Shown piece by piece: positions 27,116-36,824 of a stretch of 64,000 nucleotides of DNA; the stretch's first letter is position 1; every line of letters begins with the position of its first letter. The notes beneath the pieces are model-generated. The model was not told the origin of the DNA. It saw nothing but the letters and a program-made list of their open reading frames with translations, and did not search any database. Source of the DNA: Paenibacillus ottowii. Lineage in GTDB: Bacteria > Bacillota > Bacilli > Paenibacillales > Paenibacillaceae. The stretch spans positions 589,932-653,931 of the forward strand of contig NZ_VIJZ01000003.1 in the NCBI RefSeq assembly GCF_006874425.1, given 5' to 3'. Position numbers and translations under genes: made by a program.

Positions 27116-28177
27116 TCACTGAATGTCCTGCTTGTTGGGTAGCCTCAGCGTCTGCGGGGTTGTATCAGAGTCCAGCCAGTTCGCAATTATAAGTCTGGCA
27201 TATTCAAGTTCCTGTTCATTAGCCCGGTCATAGTACAGGCCCTTTTTCTTGAACCCTTCCCCCGTAATCGTAAAACTTGAAATTTGTGGATTACCTTGTA
27301 AAATAGCTTGCTTGCCAAGCCCAGTAATAAAGGCCGGTTCCATATCCGTTGTAAAATTGGCCCCCATAATATCGAGCAGCTCCGGAATCTTGGTGATTCC
27401 GTCGATATTCAGCAACCTATCCGCCATAGCGTTCAAAAAAATCTGCTGACGTTTCGTACGGTTGAAGTCGCTATCTTCCCGATACCTAACATAATACATG
27501 GCTTCTTCACCATTATAAAGCGGCTTGCCCGCCTCAATACGAAACTTGATATGCAGCGGGTTTTTATTTTCGATGGGCTGATCGATAGGAAGTACGACTC
27601 CACCCACTGCATTCACGGCATCCTGAATACCCTGGAAGTTGATCGTAGCATAATAATCGATCTTATGCTGCATCAGCTTCTCTACGGTAGCCATGGACAT
27701 TTCTTCTCCTCCGAACGCATAAGCATGCCCCAACTTATCAAAATCATCCTCGCCATCTCGATTGGAATCATGTCCGGCAATCTGTACATACGTATCTCTT
27801 GGAATGGAAACCAAAAGCACACGCGATTCTGCTGGCCGTACAGCAGCATATATCACCGTATCGGACCGACCACGTGCCTTTTCGTTTGGCCTTTGATCCG
27901 TTCCCAGCAATAACACCGAAAAAGGCTCCTTCTGGTAAGCCACAGTCTCTTGTGGCTGTTGTTCCACGGATTGACGAGGCTGGTAGGATTTCTCCAGCTT
28001 GCTTTCCAGCGTCGGTGAAACAAACCAGTCAAAAGCCACGAGCGTCAGCTGTTTGCGGAATAGATAGCCTCCCATTGCAACCAAAAGCAAGACAATACAT
28101 GAAATATATAGAGCGGTAAACCTTTTTTTCTTTTGGGGCTTTCCACGGGTCCTTCTCTTATGTCTTCTCTCCATCAT
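27116..28177 (-). CDS. LytR-CpsA-Psr family phosphotransferase
   Basis: A 353-residue protein that attaches anionic polymers such as teichoic acid to peptidoglycan. After a very basic cytoplasmic tail (ERRHKRRTRGKPQKKKR) one transmembrane helix is visible (about 20-40, ALYISCIVLLLVAMGGYL), followed by the LCP domain with LLLGTDQRP, the arginine-rich SRVLLVSIPRDTYV, the DKLGHAYAFGG segment and RYREDSDFNRTKRQQIF. The frame is open 34 codons further upstream, but the ATG pair at 28177/28174 has GAAGGAAGG before it and gives the usual topology. It follows the DacF-like gene after a weak terminator. Confidence 0.93.
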   Translation of the reverse strand: MMERRHKRRTRGKPQKKKRFTALYISCIVLLLVAMGGYLFRKQLTLVAFDWFVSPTLESKLEKSYQPRQSVEQQPQETVAYQKEPFSVLLLGTDQRPNEKARGRSDTVIYAAVRPAESRVLLVSIPRDTYVQIAGHDSNRDGEDDFDKLGHAYAFGGEEMSMATVEKLMQHKIDYYATINFQGIQDAVNAVGGVVLPIDQPIENKNPLHIKFRIEAGKPLYNGEEAMYYVRYREDSDFNRTKRQQIFLNAMADRLLNIDGITKIPELLDIMGANFTTDMEPAFITGLGKQAILQGNPQISSFTITGEGFKKKGLYYDRANEQELEYARLIIANWLDSDTTPQTLRLPNKQDIQ

Positions 28178-28325
28178 GGCTTCCTTCCTTCTTTCCTCTA
28201 CAAATCCCATCTCTTCTTTAAACCGGAATGGTCCCTCATGAAGCGGAAACTTCCTCTCAAAGCATAAAAGGTCTGCCACCTTGTTGTCAAAAGTGCCATG
28301 GCGTGGTCAGTTCCCCAAATTCATA

Positions 28326-28360
28326 ACAAAAAAGGCCTCGCCCTCACGGTCAAAGCCTTC
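28326..28360 (-). terminator. Probable terminator of the DacF-like gene
   Basis: AAGGC and GCCTT arms (28332-28336 and 28355-28359) enclose a further imperfect stem; the minus strand continues CCTTTTTTG. Confidence 0.55.
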
Positions 28361-28411
28361 ATTAATATATATAAGTATTCTATGTAGCTTTCTTTCAAAG
28401 TTATTTTTAGT

Positions 28412-29353
28412 TTAATGTGAAGCTAGTTTCACCAAATTTTGTAATCGCATCGGAAAAGAAGCGGACAGAGAAAAACCATAATCGAACAGCTTCCTTGTCT
28501 GTGCAAAACGCTCTTCCTTGCTCGGTGCACCCAGCACTACAGCAACTAACCGCTTACCATGCTGCTCAGCTGTACCAGTGAAACAGTACCCAGCATCGCT
28601 TGTGTACCCTGCTTTCAATCCATCCGTTCCCGCATAAGAGTAGGGTCCAGCCAAGGAAGGCAGCATCCAGTTCGTATTACTGATGTAAATCCCCTTATCT
28701 TTCAATTCCATCTGCGTACGGCTGGACGTTCTGAGAATCTCAGGATGTGACGTAATCAAGTAAGAAGCCAGTTTTGCAGTGTCGCTTGCCGTCATTTTCG
28801 TTTCTCCGCGAATATCCTTAGGATGGTTCGGTCCCAGCTCACTCTGACCTGCCCCAGAGGCATTACTAAAGCGACTATCAGGCGATAATCCAATTTGAGC
28901 AGCTTTTTCATTCATACGCTTCACAAAAGCAGATTCACTCCCTGCTGAACGCTCTGCCAGCGCCACAGCGGCGTCATTCGCCGAATACACAACCATACTT
29001 TGAAACAGCTCAGATACAGTCATTCTTTCGCCATACCGGAGGGATAGATTAACGCCACCCACCGTACTGGCATAACGACTAATTCGCACCTCATCATTCC
29101 AGCCTAGCCGTCCAGCTCGGATATCTTCCAGTACCAATAGCTCGGTCATGAGCTTGGACATATTTGCGGAGGGCATGGGCTTATCACCATTCACATCCAT
29201 CAGTAACTCTCCGGTGTGCATGTCCATCAGCACTGCAGCCTCTGCATCGACATTCGGCTTTCCATTCAACAAGCGGGGCCCAAGTGTAATAAAAATCAAT
29301 ATAATAAGTACCGGGACGACAATAGCCCAACGTAACCAATGTTTTTTCATCAT
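28412..29353 (-). CDS. D-alanyl-D-alanine carboxypeptidase homologue with Asn at the catalytic Ser
   Basis: A 313-residue S11-type penicillin-binding protein homologue with an N-terminal membrane helix (about 8-25). The second motif is S124-A-N126 (VYSANDAAV) and the third is K247-A-G249 (LKAGYTSDAGYC), where KTG is more usual. The first motif, normally SxxK, reads A63-N64-M65-S66-K67, so the lysine is kept but the acylated serine is asparagine (codon AAT at 29164-29162, one base from AGT Ser). The flanking context (MPSANMSKLMTELLVLEDI) aligns without gaps to active enzymes. It may be a pseudo-enzyme that binds but does not cleave peptides. ATG 29353 follows TGGAGG. Confidence 0.9.
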   Translation of the reverse strand: MMKKHWLRWAIVVPVLIILIFITLGPRLLNGKPNVDAEAAVLMDMHTGELLMDVNGDKPMPSANMSKLMTELLVLEDIRAGRLGWNDEVRISRYASTVGGVNLSLRYGERMTVSELFQSMVVYSANDAAVALAERSAGSESAFVKRMNEKAAQIGLSPDSRFSNASGAGQSELGPNHPKDIRGETKMTASDTAKLASYLITSHPEILRTSSRTQMELKDKGIYISNTNWMLPSLAGPYSYAGTDGLKAGYTSDAGYCFTGTAEQHGKRLVAVVLGAPSKEERFAQTRKLFDYGFSLSASFPMRLQNLVKLASH

Positions 29354-29453
29354 CGTAATAACCTCCATATCTTATTAGACGATGAAAAATCCATTTTGTC
29401 TGCAATTTTTCGAAAAAAAGATACAATTTTTTTACCTTTTTTTATTTCACGAC

Positions 29454-29493
29454 AAAATATCCGCCAAACCCTGCACAGGATGACGGATATTTT
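29454..29493 (-). terminator. Terminator of the opp operon
   Basis: A 10-bp stem (AAAATATCCG / CGGATATTTT) lies 20 bases beyond the oppF stop on the minus strand. Confidence 0.8.
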
Positions 29494-29512
29494 GCTCCTT
29501 AAGTATGCTGTA

Positions 29513-30478
29513 TTAGGCAAAATGACAGGCTACAAAATGCTGATCGCCCGCATCCCGATATAACGGAGCCTCTGTTTTACAGCGGGCTTCCGCCATAGGA
29601 CAGCGTGTATGAAACTTGCAGCCTGACGGTGGATTAGCCGGAGACGGGATGTCCCCTTTTAACACAATCCGCTGTCTTTTGATTGTCGGATCTGGAATGG
29701 GCACTGCGGATAGCAATGCCTTGGTGTATGGGTGAAGCGGATTGCTGAACAGCTCTTCCTTGGAGGCCAACTCTACCATTGAGCCTAGATACATCACACC
29801 AATCCGGCTACACAGATGCTCGACTACACTCAGATCATGCGAGATGAACAGATATGTTAGTTGGCGCTCTTGCTGCAAATCGCTTAACAGGTTAATGATC
29901 TGAGCCTGAATCGACACATCCAGCGCAGATACCGGTTCGTCAGCCACAATAAAATCAGGATTCAAAATCAAAGCCCGAGCAATCCCAATCCGCTGCCGCT
30001 GACCGCCGGAGAACTCATGCGGATAACGATCATAGTGATACGAGGACAGTCCGCAAATGTTCAGTGTTTCGTTGACCTTCCGCCGCAGCTCACTACGGTC
30101 AATCAACCCGTGATCGAGCAAGGCCTCTCCGATCGCTTCCCCCACCTTAATTCTCGGATTTAGTGAGCTAAAGGGGTCCTGAAAGACGATTTGCAGCTTC
30201 GGACGAAGCGCACGAATTTGCTCCTTGTTTAACGCATGCAAATCTTCGCCCTTGTACCGTACCGATCCCTCCGTCTTATCCATCAATCTGAGAATCGTGC
30301 GTCCAATCGTACTTTTACCGCAGCCCGATTCCCCTACCAGACCAAAGGACTCACCCTTATGAATATGAAAGGATACATCATCAACTGCCTTTACATGTCC
30401 GACTGTACGCTGAAAAACCCCACCTGTGATTGGGAAATACTTTTTCAGCCCTTCCACTTGAATCAAAGGCTCGCTCAT
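29513..30478 (-). CDS. oppF: Oligopeptide ABC transporter ATP-binding protein OppF
   Basis: A 321-residue ABC ATPase: Walker [13 protein letters not shown], signature [16 protein letters not shown], Walker [13 protein letters not shown], and the C-terminal oligopeptide/dipeptide extension with clustered cysteines ([14 protein letters not shown]), which in this family can hold an iron-sulfur cluster. With OppD it powers peptide import. The start overlaps the oppD stop by four bases. It is the last gene of the operon. Confidence 0.95.
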   Translation of the reverse strand: MSEPLIQVEGLKKYFPITGGVFQRTVGHVKAVDDVSFHIHKGESFGLVGESGCGKSTIGRTILRLMDKTEGSVRYKGEDLHALNKEQIRALRPKLQIVFQDPFSSLNPRIKVGEAIGEALLDHGLIDRSELRRKVNETLNICGLSSYHYDRYPHEFSGGQRQRIGIARALILNPDFIVADEPVSALDVSIQAQIINLLSDLQQERQLTYLFISHDLSVVEHLCSRIGVMYLGSMVELASKEELFSNPLHPYTKALLSAVPIPDPTIKRQRIVLKGDIPSPANPPSGCKFHTRCPMAEARCKTEAPLYRDAGDQHFVACHFA

Positions 30479-31458
30479 ATCCGTTGCCCTCCTTCTTTCT
30501 CATATAGCCAGCAGGCAACCTTATGACCATTCTCCTTTTCATTCAAGGGAGGAGCCTGATCCTTGCATATTTGCATACAATGTGCACACCGGTCATGAAA
30601 ATGGCAGTTTTCGCCCAGCTCAATGGGGTTGGGCACCTGTCCCGGGATGGAATACAGCCGATCCATTTTCTGATTAATGACAGGCTTAGCCTTTAATAGT
30701 CCCTGAGTATAGGGATGCTGCGGATTTTTGAACAGTTCAATGACAGGTGCCTCTTCAATGACGTTCCCGGCATACATAACGACCACATAATCCGCCATTT
30801 CTGCCACGACACCGAGATCATGTGTAATCAGCATAATGGACGTTTTAAGCTTATCCTTTAAATCCCGCATCAAATCAAGAATCTGTGCCTGAATCGTCAC
30901 ATCCAGAGCCGTTGTCGGTTCATCCGCAATCAACAGCTTCGGATTACAACTTAAGGCAATAGCAATCATAATCCGTTGGCGCATACCGCCACTCAGCTCA
31001 TGAGGATAGGAATGGAATATTTCCTCCGATCGCGAAATGCCCACCAAATTTATCAGTTCAATTGCCCGGGCGCGTGCTTCTTTTTTACTCATTAATGTAT
31101 GCATCAGCAATGGCTCCGTAATCTGTTCCCCAATCGTAAGCACTGGATTCAGTGAGGACATCGGTTCCTGAAAAATAATCGAAATGTCATTGCCGCGAAT
31201 TTGCTGCATTTGACCTTTATTGAGTTTCAAGAGGTCTTTGCCCTCAAACCAGATTTGTCCGTCTGAGGTGTGGGGAGAATCAATCAACCGCATCATCGTC
31301 ATCGCAGTTACACTCTTACCACAACCAGATTCTCCTACCACACAGAGCGTTTCACCCTCACGAATTTTAAAACTGACGTCATTGACCGCTTTGACAGTTC
31401 CGTTAGAGGTATGAAAGTGGGTTTTCAGGTTACGAAATTCAATCAAAGCATTTTCCAT
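30475..31458 (-). CDS. oppD: Oligopeptide ABC transporter ATP-binding protein OppD
   Basis: A 327-residue ABC ATPase with Walker [13 protein letters not shown], signature [16 protein letters not shown], Walker [14 protein letters not shown]-loop ITHDLGV and the C-terminal peptide-transporter extension ([14 protein letters not shown], four cysteines). It pairs with OppF. It begins 13 bases after oppC. Confidence 0.95.
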   Translation of the reverse strand: MENALIEFRNLKTHFHTSNGTVKAVNDVSFKIREGETLCVVGESGCGKSVTAMTMMRLIDSPHTSDGQIWFEGKDLLKLNKGQMQQIRGNDISIIFQEPMSSLNPVLTIGEQITEPLLMHTLMSKKEARARAIELINLVGISRSEEIFHSYPHELSGGMRQRIMIAIALSCNPKLLIADEPTTALDVTIQAQILDLMRDLKDKLKTSIMLITHDLGVVAEMADYVVVMYAGNVIEEAPVIELFKNPQHPYTQGLLKAKPVINQKMDRLYSIPGQVPNPIELGENCHFHDRCAHCMQICKDQAPPLNEKENGHKVACWLYEKEGGQRI

Positions 31459-31471
31459 AAACGTTCGTCTC

Positions 31472-32395
31472 CTACTTCTTCATTTTAGGGTCCAGCGCGT
31501 CACGCAAACCGTCGCCAATCAGATTGATCGCTACAACGGTAATCAGAATACACATTCCCGGTGGTACCCATATCCAGGGCCGTTTGCGGAAGTCAATCAG
31601 GTTATTCGCAGCTGATATCATATTCCCCCACGAAGGTGTGGGCGGTACAACGCCAATCCCCAAGTAACTGAGCGCAGACTCTGTAATAATCGCACCTGCC
31701 ACTCCAAGCGTAGCCGTAACAATAATAGTAGGAATCGTGTTTGGCAGCAGATGTCGGAATATTTTGCGGCGGTCTCTCAAGCCCAGCGCTTCTGTCGCCT
31801 GCATGAACTCCTGTTCACGCAGCGTAAGAATCTGCCCCCTGACCAAACGGGACAAGCTCGTCCAACTCAGGACTCCGATAATTAGCATCAGAAAATAGAT
31901 ACGGTTCGATGGATCAACTTTCAAATCCGACAGAACAGCACCTAAAATAATAAGCAACGGCAATGTAGGCAGCGCCATAAAAATATCAGCGATCCGCATA
32001 ATGACCGTATCCACGCCTTTTCGATAAAACCCTGCCAGTGCACCCAATGTTGCCCCGATCATGACCGAAATAAAGGTAGCGACCAGCCCGACTGTCAAAG
32101 AAATACGACCAGCCAGCATCGTACGCAGTAAAATATCTCTACCAAACTTATCCGTACCAAGCCAGTACTTCGCATTAGGGGATAAGTTTTTGTCAGATAG
32201 CTTGTAATCATCTAAATGATAAGGTGAAATTATGGGCCCAAATGCACAAATGATGACCATCAGAATTAATATAATGAGACCTGCCAAAGCAAGACGATTC
32301 TGGCTAAAACGGCGAACGGCGATTCTCCATGGAGACGCTTCAGGACGGATCGCCGCCTTTTGATTCGTTTCAATCGTGACTGTTTCTGCGGACAA
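31472..32395 (-). CDS. oppC: Oligopeptide ABC transporter permease OppC
   Basis: A 307-residue inner permease with about six transmembrane helices. The OppC N-terminal segment (RFSQNRLALAGLIILILMVI) and the EAA loop (EALGLRDRRKIFRHLLPNTI) that contacts the ATPase are clear. It starts 11 bases after oppB. Confidence 0.95.
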   Translation of the reverse strand: MSAETVTIETNQKAAIRPEASPWRIAVRRFSQNRLALAGLIILILMVIICAFGPIISPYHLDDYKLSDKNLSPNAKYWLGTDKFGRDILLRTMLAGRISLTVGLVATFISVMIGATLGALAGFYRKGVDTVIMRIADIFMALPTLPLLIILGAVLSDLKVDPSNRIYFLMLIIGVLSWTSLSRLVRGQILTLREQEFMQATEALGLRDRRKIFRHLLPNTIPTIIVTATLGVAGAIITESALSYLGIGVVPPTPSWGNMISAANNLIDFRKRPWIWVPPGMCILITVVAINLIGDGLRDALDPKMKK

Positions 32396-32406
32396 TAGTA
32401 TCCCTC

Positions 32407-33369
32407 CTATTTCAAGCGAATTCTTGGATCGGCCATGCCATACAATACATCAGAAAGTAAATTACCGAGGAGCGTGAGAATGGCCAGAAAAATCGTGAAG
32501 CCCAGCATAAACGGATAATCCCGCATACTAATAGACTCTAGATAAACCTGCCCCACACCCGGCCAAACAAATACCTTTTCCAGGATCATTGCCCCACCAA
32601 ATAAGGCTGGAAGCTCAAATCCGAGCAATGTGATTGCTGGAATCAGAGCATTGCGCAGTGCATGCTTGAAAATAACCGTCCGCTCCTTCAAGCCCTTGGC
32701 GCGTGCGGTACGGATATAATCCTGCCGGATGACCTCCAACATGCCTGTACGGAAATAACGAGTCAGGCTTCCTGTACTCAGCATCGTAAGTACGAGTGTC
32801 GGTAGGAACATATGCTTGAGCACATCCACCATGTAAGCCCATGAGCCTGCTTCCACCCCTGCTGTGGTCATGCCTCCGACGGGAAGAATCCCCCACTCAA
32901 GAGCAAATATTTTAATGACTAATAGACCAATAAAAAATGAAGGCAACGACATACATAAGAAAATAAATAACGTGACAAACTTATCGAATAAGGAATATTG
33001 GAACTTAGCTGAAAATACTCCTGCAACAACAGCAATGAGCCAGCTAAAAATAAGACTAAAGAAAGCGATAATAAACGAGTTCCATACATAATTGCTGATG
33101 ACCTTCGTTACCGGCTGCTTATGCTGTAGTGAATCCCCCATATTTCCCTTTAACATATTACCGGCCCATATAAAATAACGCTGGTATTCCGGCTTATCCA
33201 GCCCGTAGATATGTCGTAGCTGCTGCGCCTTCTCGGCGGTCATATTCGGGTTCTGCTTGGCTGTAATATAATCACCCGGCACCATGGCTGAAATCGCAAA
33301 AACGATAATGGATATGCCAATAAGTGTGGGGATGAGTTGCAGCAGTCTTCGAATAATGTACTGCTTCAT
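32407..33369 (-). CDS. oppB: Oligopeptide ABC transporter permease OppB
   Basis: A 320-residue permease starting MKQYIIRRLLQLIPTLIGIS, the characteristic OppB/DppB opening, with six helices and the EAA loop (ARAKGLKERTVIFKHALRNA). The frame is open 18 codons upstream, but the ATG at 33369 has TGGAGG at proper spacing. It follows oppA by 68 bases. Confidence 0.95.
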   Translation of the reverse strand: MKQYIIRRLLQLIPTLIGISIIVFAISAMVPGDYITAKQNPNMTAEKAQQLRHIYGLDKPEYQRYFIWAGNMLKGNMGDSLQHKQPVTKVISNYVWNSFIIAFFSLIFSWLIAVVAGVFSAKFQYSLFDKFVTLFIFLCMSLPSFFIGLLVIKIFALEWGILPVGGMTTAGVEAGSWAYMVDVLKHMFLPTLVLTMLSTGSLTRYFRTGMLEVIRQDYIRTARAKGLKERTVIFKHALRNALIPAITLLGFELPALFGGAMILEKVFVWPGVGQVYLESISMRDYPFMLGFTIFLAILTLLGNLLSDVLYGMADPRIRLK

Positions 33370-33437
33370 ATTCATTCCTCCAGACGAATAAAGTGATATG
33401 CCCAGCTCGTGAGAGCTGAGCATACGATTGGCAACCC

Positions 33438-35177
33438 TTATTGAGCGATTTGAGCGTTATGCAGAGTGAACTCAAAATCTTTGTATGGTGTAATTTCTAA
33501 GCCGGATATACGTCCATTAACAGGCCACATATCTCTGCGTTGGTACAAAAAGATCGTCGGCAAATCTTTGTTCAGCTCCTGATAGAGCTGTTTGTAAATC
33601 AATTTGCGTTTCTCTTGATCCAGTTCATGCTTACCAGCAAGCGTTAACTCATCGACCTTTTTATTCGAGTAGCCGATATCATTTTGTGCACCATTCGTAA
33701 TAAAAGTCGTTGTATCAGGGTCTGGGGTTAAGCCCCAAGCTGCAAAGAACATATCAAATTTACCTGTATCCTTCTTATCCATGATGGCATTGAAATCTAA
33801 AGTTTCAGAACTCAGCTTGATGCCCAGCTCCTTATAGTTATTGGACATGATCGGCAGCAAGGCCTCTACTACTGGATTATCGGCAGTCGCAGAGAAGTTA
33901 ATGGTCAGCTTTTCTCCATCCTTTTCACGAATTCCGTCAGCACCGACCTTCCAACCTGCTTCATCCAACAAGGCCTTCGCCTTCGCTGTATCAAATTCAT
34001 ATTTGTTGATGCCTTCATCCGTATAAGACCACGATTCTGTAGATTGTGGAATGTTAATAACATTCGCATATGGGCCATACACACCCTGCACAATCTCCTT
34101 GCGGTTTAAGCCAATTGTTAAAGCCTGACGTACTTTAGGGTCCTGAAATTTCTTTTCCTTGTGGTTAAACGCAATATATCCATAGCCGTTCGTTGGCATA
34201 ATATTCACGTTCAAAAAGCCCAGAGCCTTTAATTCCTCTACATTGTCTTCCGTAACTGTGATGTTATCCATGTCCGTCTCGCCTGTTTGTAGCATAGACA
34301 GGTTCGTTTCTTCTGTTGTTGTTTTAAAAATAACTGATTTCACCTTTGGTGCGCCCTTGAAGTAGTTTGGATTGGCTTCAAGAACGACTTGCTGACCCGG
34401 GGAGAAGCTTTTCAGCACATATTGCCCGGAGCCGATTGGTTTATTATTAAGCGCCTTGATGCTGTCCAAGCTACCTTTTTTGTATCCTTTTCCGTAATAA
34501 GCTTCTGGCATGAAGTATTGCTCACCCAGAAAATCCTTCGTATACGCTGTTGCTTCTGTAACAGTGACCTCTACTGTGTTATCATCAATAACTTTGATCC
34601 CCGAGATATCATTCGCTTTGCCATCGTGATATTCCTTACCGCCTTTAATCTTAAAAGACAATACATCGGTTTCCCCATCATAATTCGGATCATGCAGCAC
34701 TTTGAGTACAAAAGCGTAATCTTTTACGGTTACTGGAGTACCGTCACTATACTTCACGCCTGGTTTCAGATGGAATGTGTACTTTAGACCATCCGGCGAT
34801 ACATCAACCTTCTCAGCCAAACTATTTTCATATGTACCATCTGCCTTCACCTGTAAAAAGGAATCAAATACTGTTCTAACCACAAATAAATCATAAGTTG
34901 TTTGCCAGAAAAGTGGATTAAATACCCCTTTAGGTGATGTCATACCTACTACAATGTTATCTTTCCGATTTGTTGCTCCTGGAGGATTTTGCGACATATC
35001 CGTCGCTTGAATAACCCCCTCTGTAACTGGTGCGCCGCCTTCATTTCCCTCTGTTTTATTATCCGCGTTGCCTTGCTGCGGCTGTGCCTCATTAGCACCT
35101 CCACTACATCCTGCAAACAGAACACCAACGATCGTAAGCACCATAAGCAAAGAAACCCATCTCTTCGTTTGCACCAT
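33438..35177 (-). CDS. oppA: Oligopeptide-binding lipoprotein OppA
   Basis: A 579-residue extracytoplasmic solute-binding protein (SBP_bac_5). A type-II signal peptide with lipobox LFAGC (cysteine at about residue 24) anchors it in the membrane, followed by a Gly/Asn/Gln-rich linker. The body shows family segments (VDVSPDGLKYTFHLKPGVKY, then SDGTPVTVKDY; KVRQALTIGLNRKEIVQGVY). It captures peptides and passes them to OppBC. Gene order A-B-C-D-F is that of opp rather than app or dpp. In sporulating Bacilli this system also takes in Phr and nutrient peptides; no peptide gene is adjacent. Confidence 0.95.
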   Translation of the reverse strand: MVQTKRWVSLLMVLTIVGVLFAGCSGGANEAQPQQGNADNKTEGNEGGAPVTEGVIQATDMSQNPPGATNRKDNIVVGMTSPKGVFNPLFWQTTYDLFVVRTVFDSFLQVKADGTYENSLAEKVDVSPDGLKYTFHLKPGVKYSDGTPVTVKDYAFVLKVLHDPNYDGETDVLSFKIKGGKEYHDGKANDISGIKVIDDNTVEVTVTEATAYTKDFLGEQYFMPEAYYGKGYKKGSLDSIKALNNKPIGSGQYVLKSFSPGQQVVLEANPNYFKGAPKVKSVIFKTTTEETNLSMLQTGETDMDNITVTEDNVEELKALGFLNVNIMPTNGYGYIAFNHKEKKFQDPKVRQALTIGLNRKEIVQGVYGPYANVINIPQSTESWSYTDEGINKYEFDTAKAKALLDEAGWKVGADGIREKDGEKLTINFSATADNPVVEALLPIMSNNYKELGIKLSSETLDFNAIMDKKDTGKFDMFFAAWGLTPDPDTTTFITNGAQNDIGYSNKKVDELTLAGKHELDQEKRKLIYKQLYQELNKDLPTIFLYQRRDMWPVNGRISGLEITPYKDFEFTLHNAQIAQ

Positions 35178-35658
35178 TCTGTTACTCCCCCTTAGTCGGT
35201 TCTTTATTTAACAGCCTGTCTCATTCCTGCGGTAATTCGTTAAAGCTTGAGGTTTGAAAATGAAGTGGACACATCCTCCTTACTGTTTCGAATGATAGCG
35301 TAAACACATGTTTTAGACCCTTGGTCAATTTTGTGCACCGACAACCATTGCATTTTTATTAAGATTTATCTTAAGTGTAAAATAATATCACGTCAATATC
35401 TTTTTTTGTGTAATGTAAAAATGCAAAATATCTATATATGTAAACTTTATGAATTTTTCTTGTGGGAAATGACATAAAACCGGATTTCATGTGATATAAA
35501 ATAACATTTCTGCATGCAGAAATGTTTACTCTGGCGAGTCGGGGAGCTAGGAATTTCTATGCCACTAAATGGTGAAGTATACTTAATGGGTATACATGGA
35601 TTGTATTATTAGTAAGTTACAATAGATGGTACTTGTTGTCAATATATAAAATCATAAA
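35178..35658. promoter_or_regulatory. Region upstream of oppA: promoter, palindrome, possible 17-codon frame
   Basis: On the minus strand TTGACG (35396-35391), 17 bases, TAAGAT (35373-35368) is a plausible oppA promoter with a leader of about 180 bases. A 24-bp palindrome is at 35503-35526. On the plus strand a 17-codon frame (35559-35612, MPLNGEVYLMGIHGLYY) is preceded by GGGGAG and, further up, by TGATATAAA near 35493-35500. Its status is very uncertain. No T-box or riboswitch was recognised. Confidence 0.45.
35503..35526. repeat. 24-bp perfect palindrome
   Basis: Arms AACATTTCTGCA (35503-35514) and TGCAGAAATGTT (35515-35526) meet without a loop. No T-run follows on either strand, so an operator is more likely than a terminator. 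Confidence 0.8.
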
Positions 35659-35690
35659 AAAAGATGCCTCCACGATTGGAGACATCTTTT
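35659..35690 (-). terminator. Terminator of rpsF-ssb-rpsR
   Basis: On the minus strand AAAGATGTCTCCA, loop, TGGAGGCATCTTTTTTT forms a stem with one mismatch and a T-run, 15 bases after the rpsR stop. Confidence 0.92.
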
Positions 35691-35704
35691 CTTTCCACTC
35701 ACTA

Positions 35705-35977
35705 CTATTCAGTAGTGTAAGGAAGCAATGCGATTTGACGGGAACGTTTAATAGCGATTGTCAACATACGTTGATATTTTGCGCTTGTTCCAGTCACACG
35801 ACGAGGAAGAATTTTTCCGCGTTCGCTGATGAATTTTTTAAGCAGGTCTGTATCTTTATAGTCAATGTGAGTAATTTTGTTCACAGTGAAGAAACATACT
35901 TTACGACGTTTGTTGCGACCACCACGACGAGCTGGTCTTTTGTTATCGTCTCCGCCTTCTCTTTGTCTGAAGCCCAT
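35705..35977 (-). CDS. rpsR: 30S ribosomal protein S18
   Basis: A 90-residue S18 with the conserved core ([53 protein letters not shown]). It forms a heterodimer with S6 on the 30S platform. Only one cysteine is present, so it is not the zinc-binding C+ form. It lies 21 bases after ssb and ends the operon before a strong terminator. Confidence 0.98.
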   Translation of the reverse strand: MGFRQREGGDDNKRPARRGGRNKRRKVCFFTVNKITHIDYKDTDLLKKFISERGKILPRRVTGTSAKYQRMLTIAIKRSRQIALLPYTTE

Positions 35978-35998
35978 TCTTTGTCAGTCCTTTCCCAA

Positions 35999-36490
35999 TT
36001 AAAATGGTAGATCATCATCCGAAATATCGATCGGTTTTCCGTCATCGGAAAAAGGATCCTGATTGTTTCGCGAGTTATTATTCCCACGTCCACTATTGCT
36101 GTTACCGCCTCCGAAAGGAGACTCCTCACGCATACCTCCACCGCTATTGCCGCCACCGTTACCGCTATCGCGGTTAGATTCCAAGAAACGTACATTATCA
36201 GCAACAATTTCAGTCACGTATACACGTTTTCCTTCATTGTTCTCATAATTACGCACCTGTACACGGCCTTCAACAGCCGTCAAACGACCTTTGCGAAGAT
36301 AGTTAGCACATGTTTCAGCAAGCTGACGCCAGGTTACGATCGGCAAGAAATCCGCTTCCCGTTCGCCGCCTTGACTTGTAAACGGACGGTCTACAGCCAG
36401 GGTGAACTGGGTTACTGCTACACCAGACGGTGTATAGCGCAGCTCCGGATCTTTGGTCAAACGACCGATCAGAATGACACGGTTCAACAA
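35999..36490 (-). CDS. ssb: Single-stranded DNA-binding protein
   Basis: A 163-residue SSB: OB fold over the first 105 residues ([40 protein letters not shown]), a Gly/Asn-rich flexible linker ([23 protein letters not shown]) and the acidic tip DISDDDLPF that recruits replication and repair proteins such as PriA, RecG and RecQ. It sits between rpsF and rpsR as in nearly all Bacilli. Confidence 0.98.
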   Translation of the reverse strand: MLNRVILIGRLTKDPELRYTPSGVAVTQFTLAVDRPFTSQGGEREADFLPIVTWRQLAETCANYLRKGRLTAVEGRVQVRNYENNEGKRVYVTEIVADNVRFLESNRDSGNGGGNSGGGMREESPFGGGNSNSGRGNNNSRNNQDPFSDDGKPIDISDDDLPF

Positions 36491-36539
36491 TCCAATCCCC
36501 TCCTTTGAGCGTTGTTCATTACATAATCACGTACAATAA

Positions 36540-36824
36540 TTAAGCTACGTCGTTCGTAATGAGATAACGAATTACTTCGTCAGAAATTTTCATGATACGC
36601 TCAAGCTCAGTAACAACAGCAGGTTCTGCTGTGAAGTTTACCAGAACGAAAGAACCATCACGGAATTTCTTGATCTCATACGCAAGACGGCGTTTAGTTA
36701 CATCGTGATTCGTAATTTCGCCACCGCCGTTAGAGATGATACCTTGGAATTTGTCGACTGTCGCTTGAACAGCTTCTTGTTCAATGTCAGGACGAATAAT
36801 GTACATCACTTCATATTTGCGCAT
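36540..36824 (-). CDS. rpsF: 30S ribosomal protein S6
   Basis: A 94-residue S6 (MRKYEVMYIIRPDIEQEAVQ; RLAYEIKKFRDGSFVLVNFT) of normal size. It pairs with S18, encoded two genes downstream. First gene of the rpsF-ssb-rpsR operon, with a structured leader that could allow control by the S6:S18 complex. Confidence 0.98.
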   Translation of the reverse strand: MRKYEVMYIIRPDIEQEAVQATVDKFQGIISNGGGEITNHDVTKRRLAYEIKKFRDGSFVLVNFTAEPAVVTELERIMKISDEVIRYLITNDVA

